Of a stretch of 6,522 nt of DNA, positions 5,678-6,522 are shown piece by piece. The position numbers and the translations under genes were made by a program. The notes under the pieces were generated by a model, which ran no database searches, was not told where the DNA came from, and was given only the letters and a program-made list of their open reading frames with translations. The stretch is from NCBI GenBank assembly GCA_028868455.1, contig JAGWUK010000176.1:1-6522 (forward strand), read 5' to 3'. The number at the start of each line of letters is the position of its first letter. Position 1 is the first letter of the stretch. Source of the stretch: Burkholderiales bacterium (GTDB lineage: Bacteria; Pseudomonadota; Gammaproteobacteria; Burkholderiales; Burkholderiaceae_D).

Positions 5678-6522
5678 TCCCGATTCGAGTCGTGCGCGTC
5701 GCACCGCCCAGTAAGACACACCTGCTGCAGCGGCTCGGTGATGCGATGCGCCGCCATGCGCACCTGATCTGGGCGCTGCAATGGATGGTGGTGCTGTTTT
5801 ATCTGGCGTTGGTCGTGTTGCCGGTATTTTTACCGCTACCACCGCAGGGCGCCAGCATTCTGAATAACCTGACCCTGTTCGCGCAATTTCTGTTTTGGGG
5901 AATCTGGTGGCCCTTCGTCATTCTCAGCGTGTTTTTACTCGGCCGGGTCTGGTGCGGTGTGCTGTGTCCTGAAGGTGCGTTGAGTGAGCTGGCCAGCAAA
6001 CATGGTCTGGGTAAGGCGATTCCGCGCTGGCTGCGCTGGAGCGGCTGGCCGACCGTGGCATTTATCCTCACGACCGTGTATGGGCAACTGGTCAGCGTGT
6101 ATGAATACCCGCAAGCGGCCTTGCTGATACTCGGTGGTTCGACCGTGGCGGCGATCATCGTCGGATATGTATACGGCAAGAACAAGCGCGTCTGGTGCCG
6201 TTACCTGTGCCCAGTTAGCGGTGTGTTCGGCTTGCTGGCCAAAGTAGCGCCGCTGTATTTCGCGGTCGATGAAAGAGCATGGCGGGAATTTTCCGGGCAC
6301 GCAGAGCGCGTCAACTGTGCGCCGCTGATCGACATGCGACACATGAGTAGCGCTTCCAAATGTCATTCATGCGGACGCTGCAGCGGACATCGCGATGCCA
6401 TCGAACTTGAGGCGCGCTGGCCGAATCAGGAAATTCTGGCGGCAACGCCGCGCGACGCCTCGACGCCGGATGCCATCCTATTAATGTACGGCATGTTGGG
6501 TGTCGCCATGGCGGCGTTCCAG
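5674..6522 (+). CDS. ftrD: FtrD-like membrane polyferredoxin (3' end outside window)
   Basis: This frame runs from ATG 5674, overlapping the ftrC stop by ATGA, without a stop to the window end: 283 residues so far. It is a membrane-bound iron-sulfur protein of the NapH/polyferredoxin type. Hydrophobic segments lie at about 33-55, 65-90, 125-140, 147-167 and from 270 on. Cysteine motifs are WCGVLCPEG (Cys94, Cys98), WCRYLCPVSG (Cys175, Cys179), a lone Cys215 and the cluster CHSCGRC (Cys230, 233, 236), enough for 4Fe-4S centres. In FtrABCD models FtrD is thought to receive the electron released when FtrB oxidises Fe(II) and pass it back to the respiratory chain. The 4-base overlap implies coupled translation with ftrC. 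The missing 3' part should hold further segments and perhaps more Cys motifs. Confidence 0.9.
   Translation, partial: MIPIRVVRVAPPSKTHLLQRLGDAMRRHAHLIWALQWMVVLFYLALVVLPVFLPLPPQGASILNNLTLFAQFLFWGIWWPFVILSVFLLGRVWCGVLCPEGALSELASKHGLGKAIPRWLRWSGWPTVAFILTTVYGQLVSVYEYPQAALLILGGSTVAAIIVGYVYGKNKRVWCRYLCPVSGVFGLLAKVAPLYFAVDERAWREFSGHAERVNCAPLIDMRHMSSASKCHSCGRCSGHRDAIELEARWPNQEILAATPRDASTPDAILLMYGMLGVAMAAFQ

Overview
This window looks like a betaproteobacterial chromosome segment, most likely Burkholderiales and possibly Oxalobacteraceae-like. That placement is an inference from the style of the SecA tail and of the iron genes. It holds the 3' end of a housekeeping gene, a block of broken mobile DNA, and a five-gene operon for iron uptake that runs off the right edge. 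All intact genes are on the + strand.

Positions 1-575 are the C-terminal third of secA's helical scaffold region and its zinc-binding tail. From about 576 to 2100 there is no intact gene. This stretch holds a non-coding segment, the 3' quarter of an IS66-family transposase with a recognisable right terminal end at about 1287, and two short minus-strand remnants. One remnant has its stop codon supplied by the IS66 end. The other resembles the N-terminal part of a TnsA-like transposition endonuclease. This is a small graveyard of at least two unrelated mobile elements.

From about 2160 the DNA becomes AT-rich and carries a Fur-box-like operator, then an operon: ftrA (P19/Tpd periplasmic iron-binding protein), an OprB-like outer-membrane porin with an N-terminal coiled coil, ftrB (small periplasmic cupredoxin), ftrC (FTR1-type iron permease with both REXXE motifs) and ftrD (membrane-bound polyferredoxin, cut by the window end). 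The first three genes are separated by single bases. A 150-base gap precedes ftrC, and ftrC and ftrD overlap by ATGA.

In the FtrABCD model known from Bordetella and Brucella, FtrA binds ferrous iron in the periplasm, FtrB is thought to help oxidise it, FtrC carries it across the inner membrane and FtrD is thought to take up or recycle the electron. The unusual element here is the porin gene between ftrA and ftrB, which suggests a dedicated outer-membrane entry route coupled to the same regulation. I see no CRISPR array, tRNA or rRNA.
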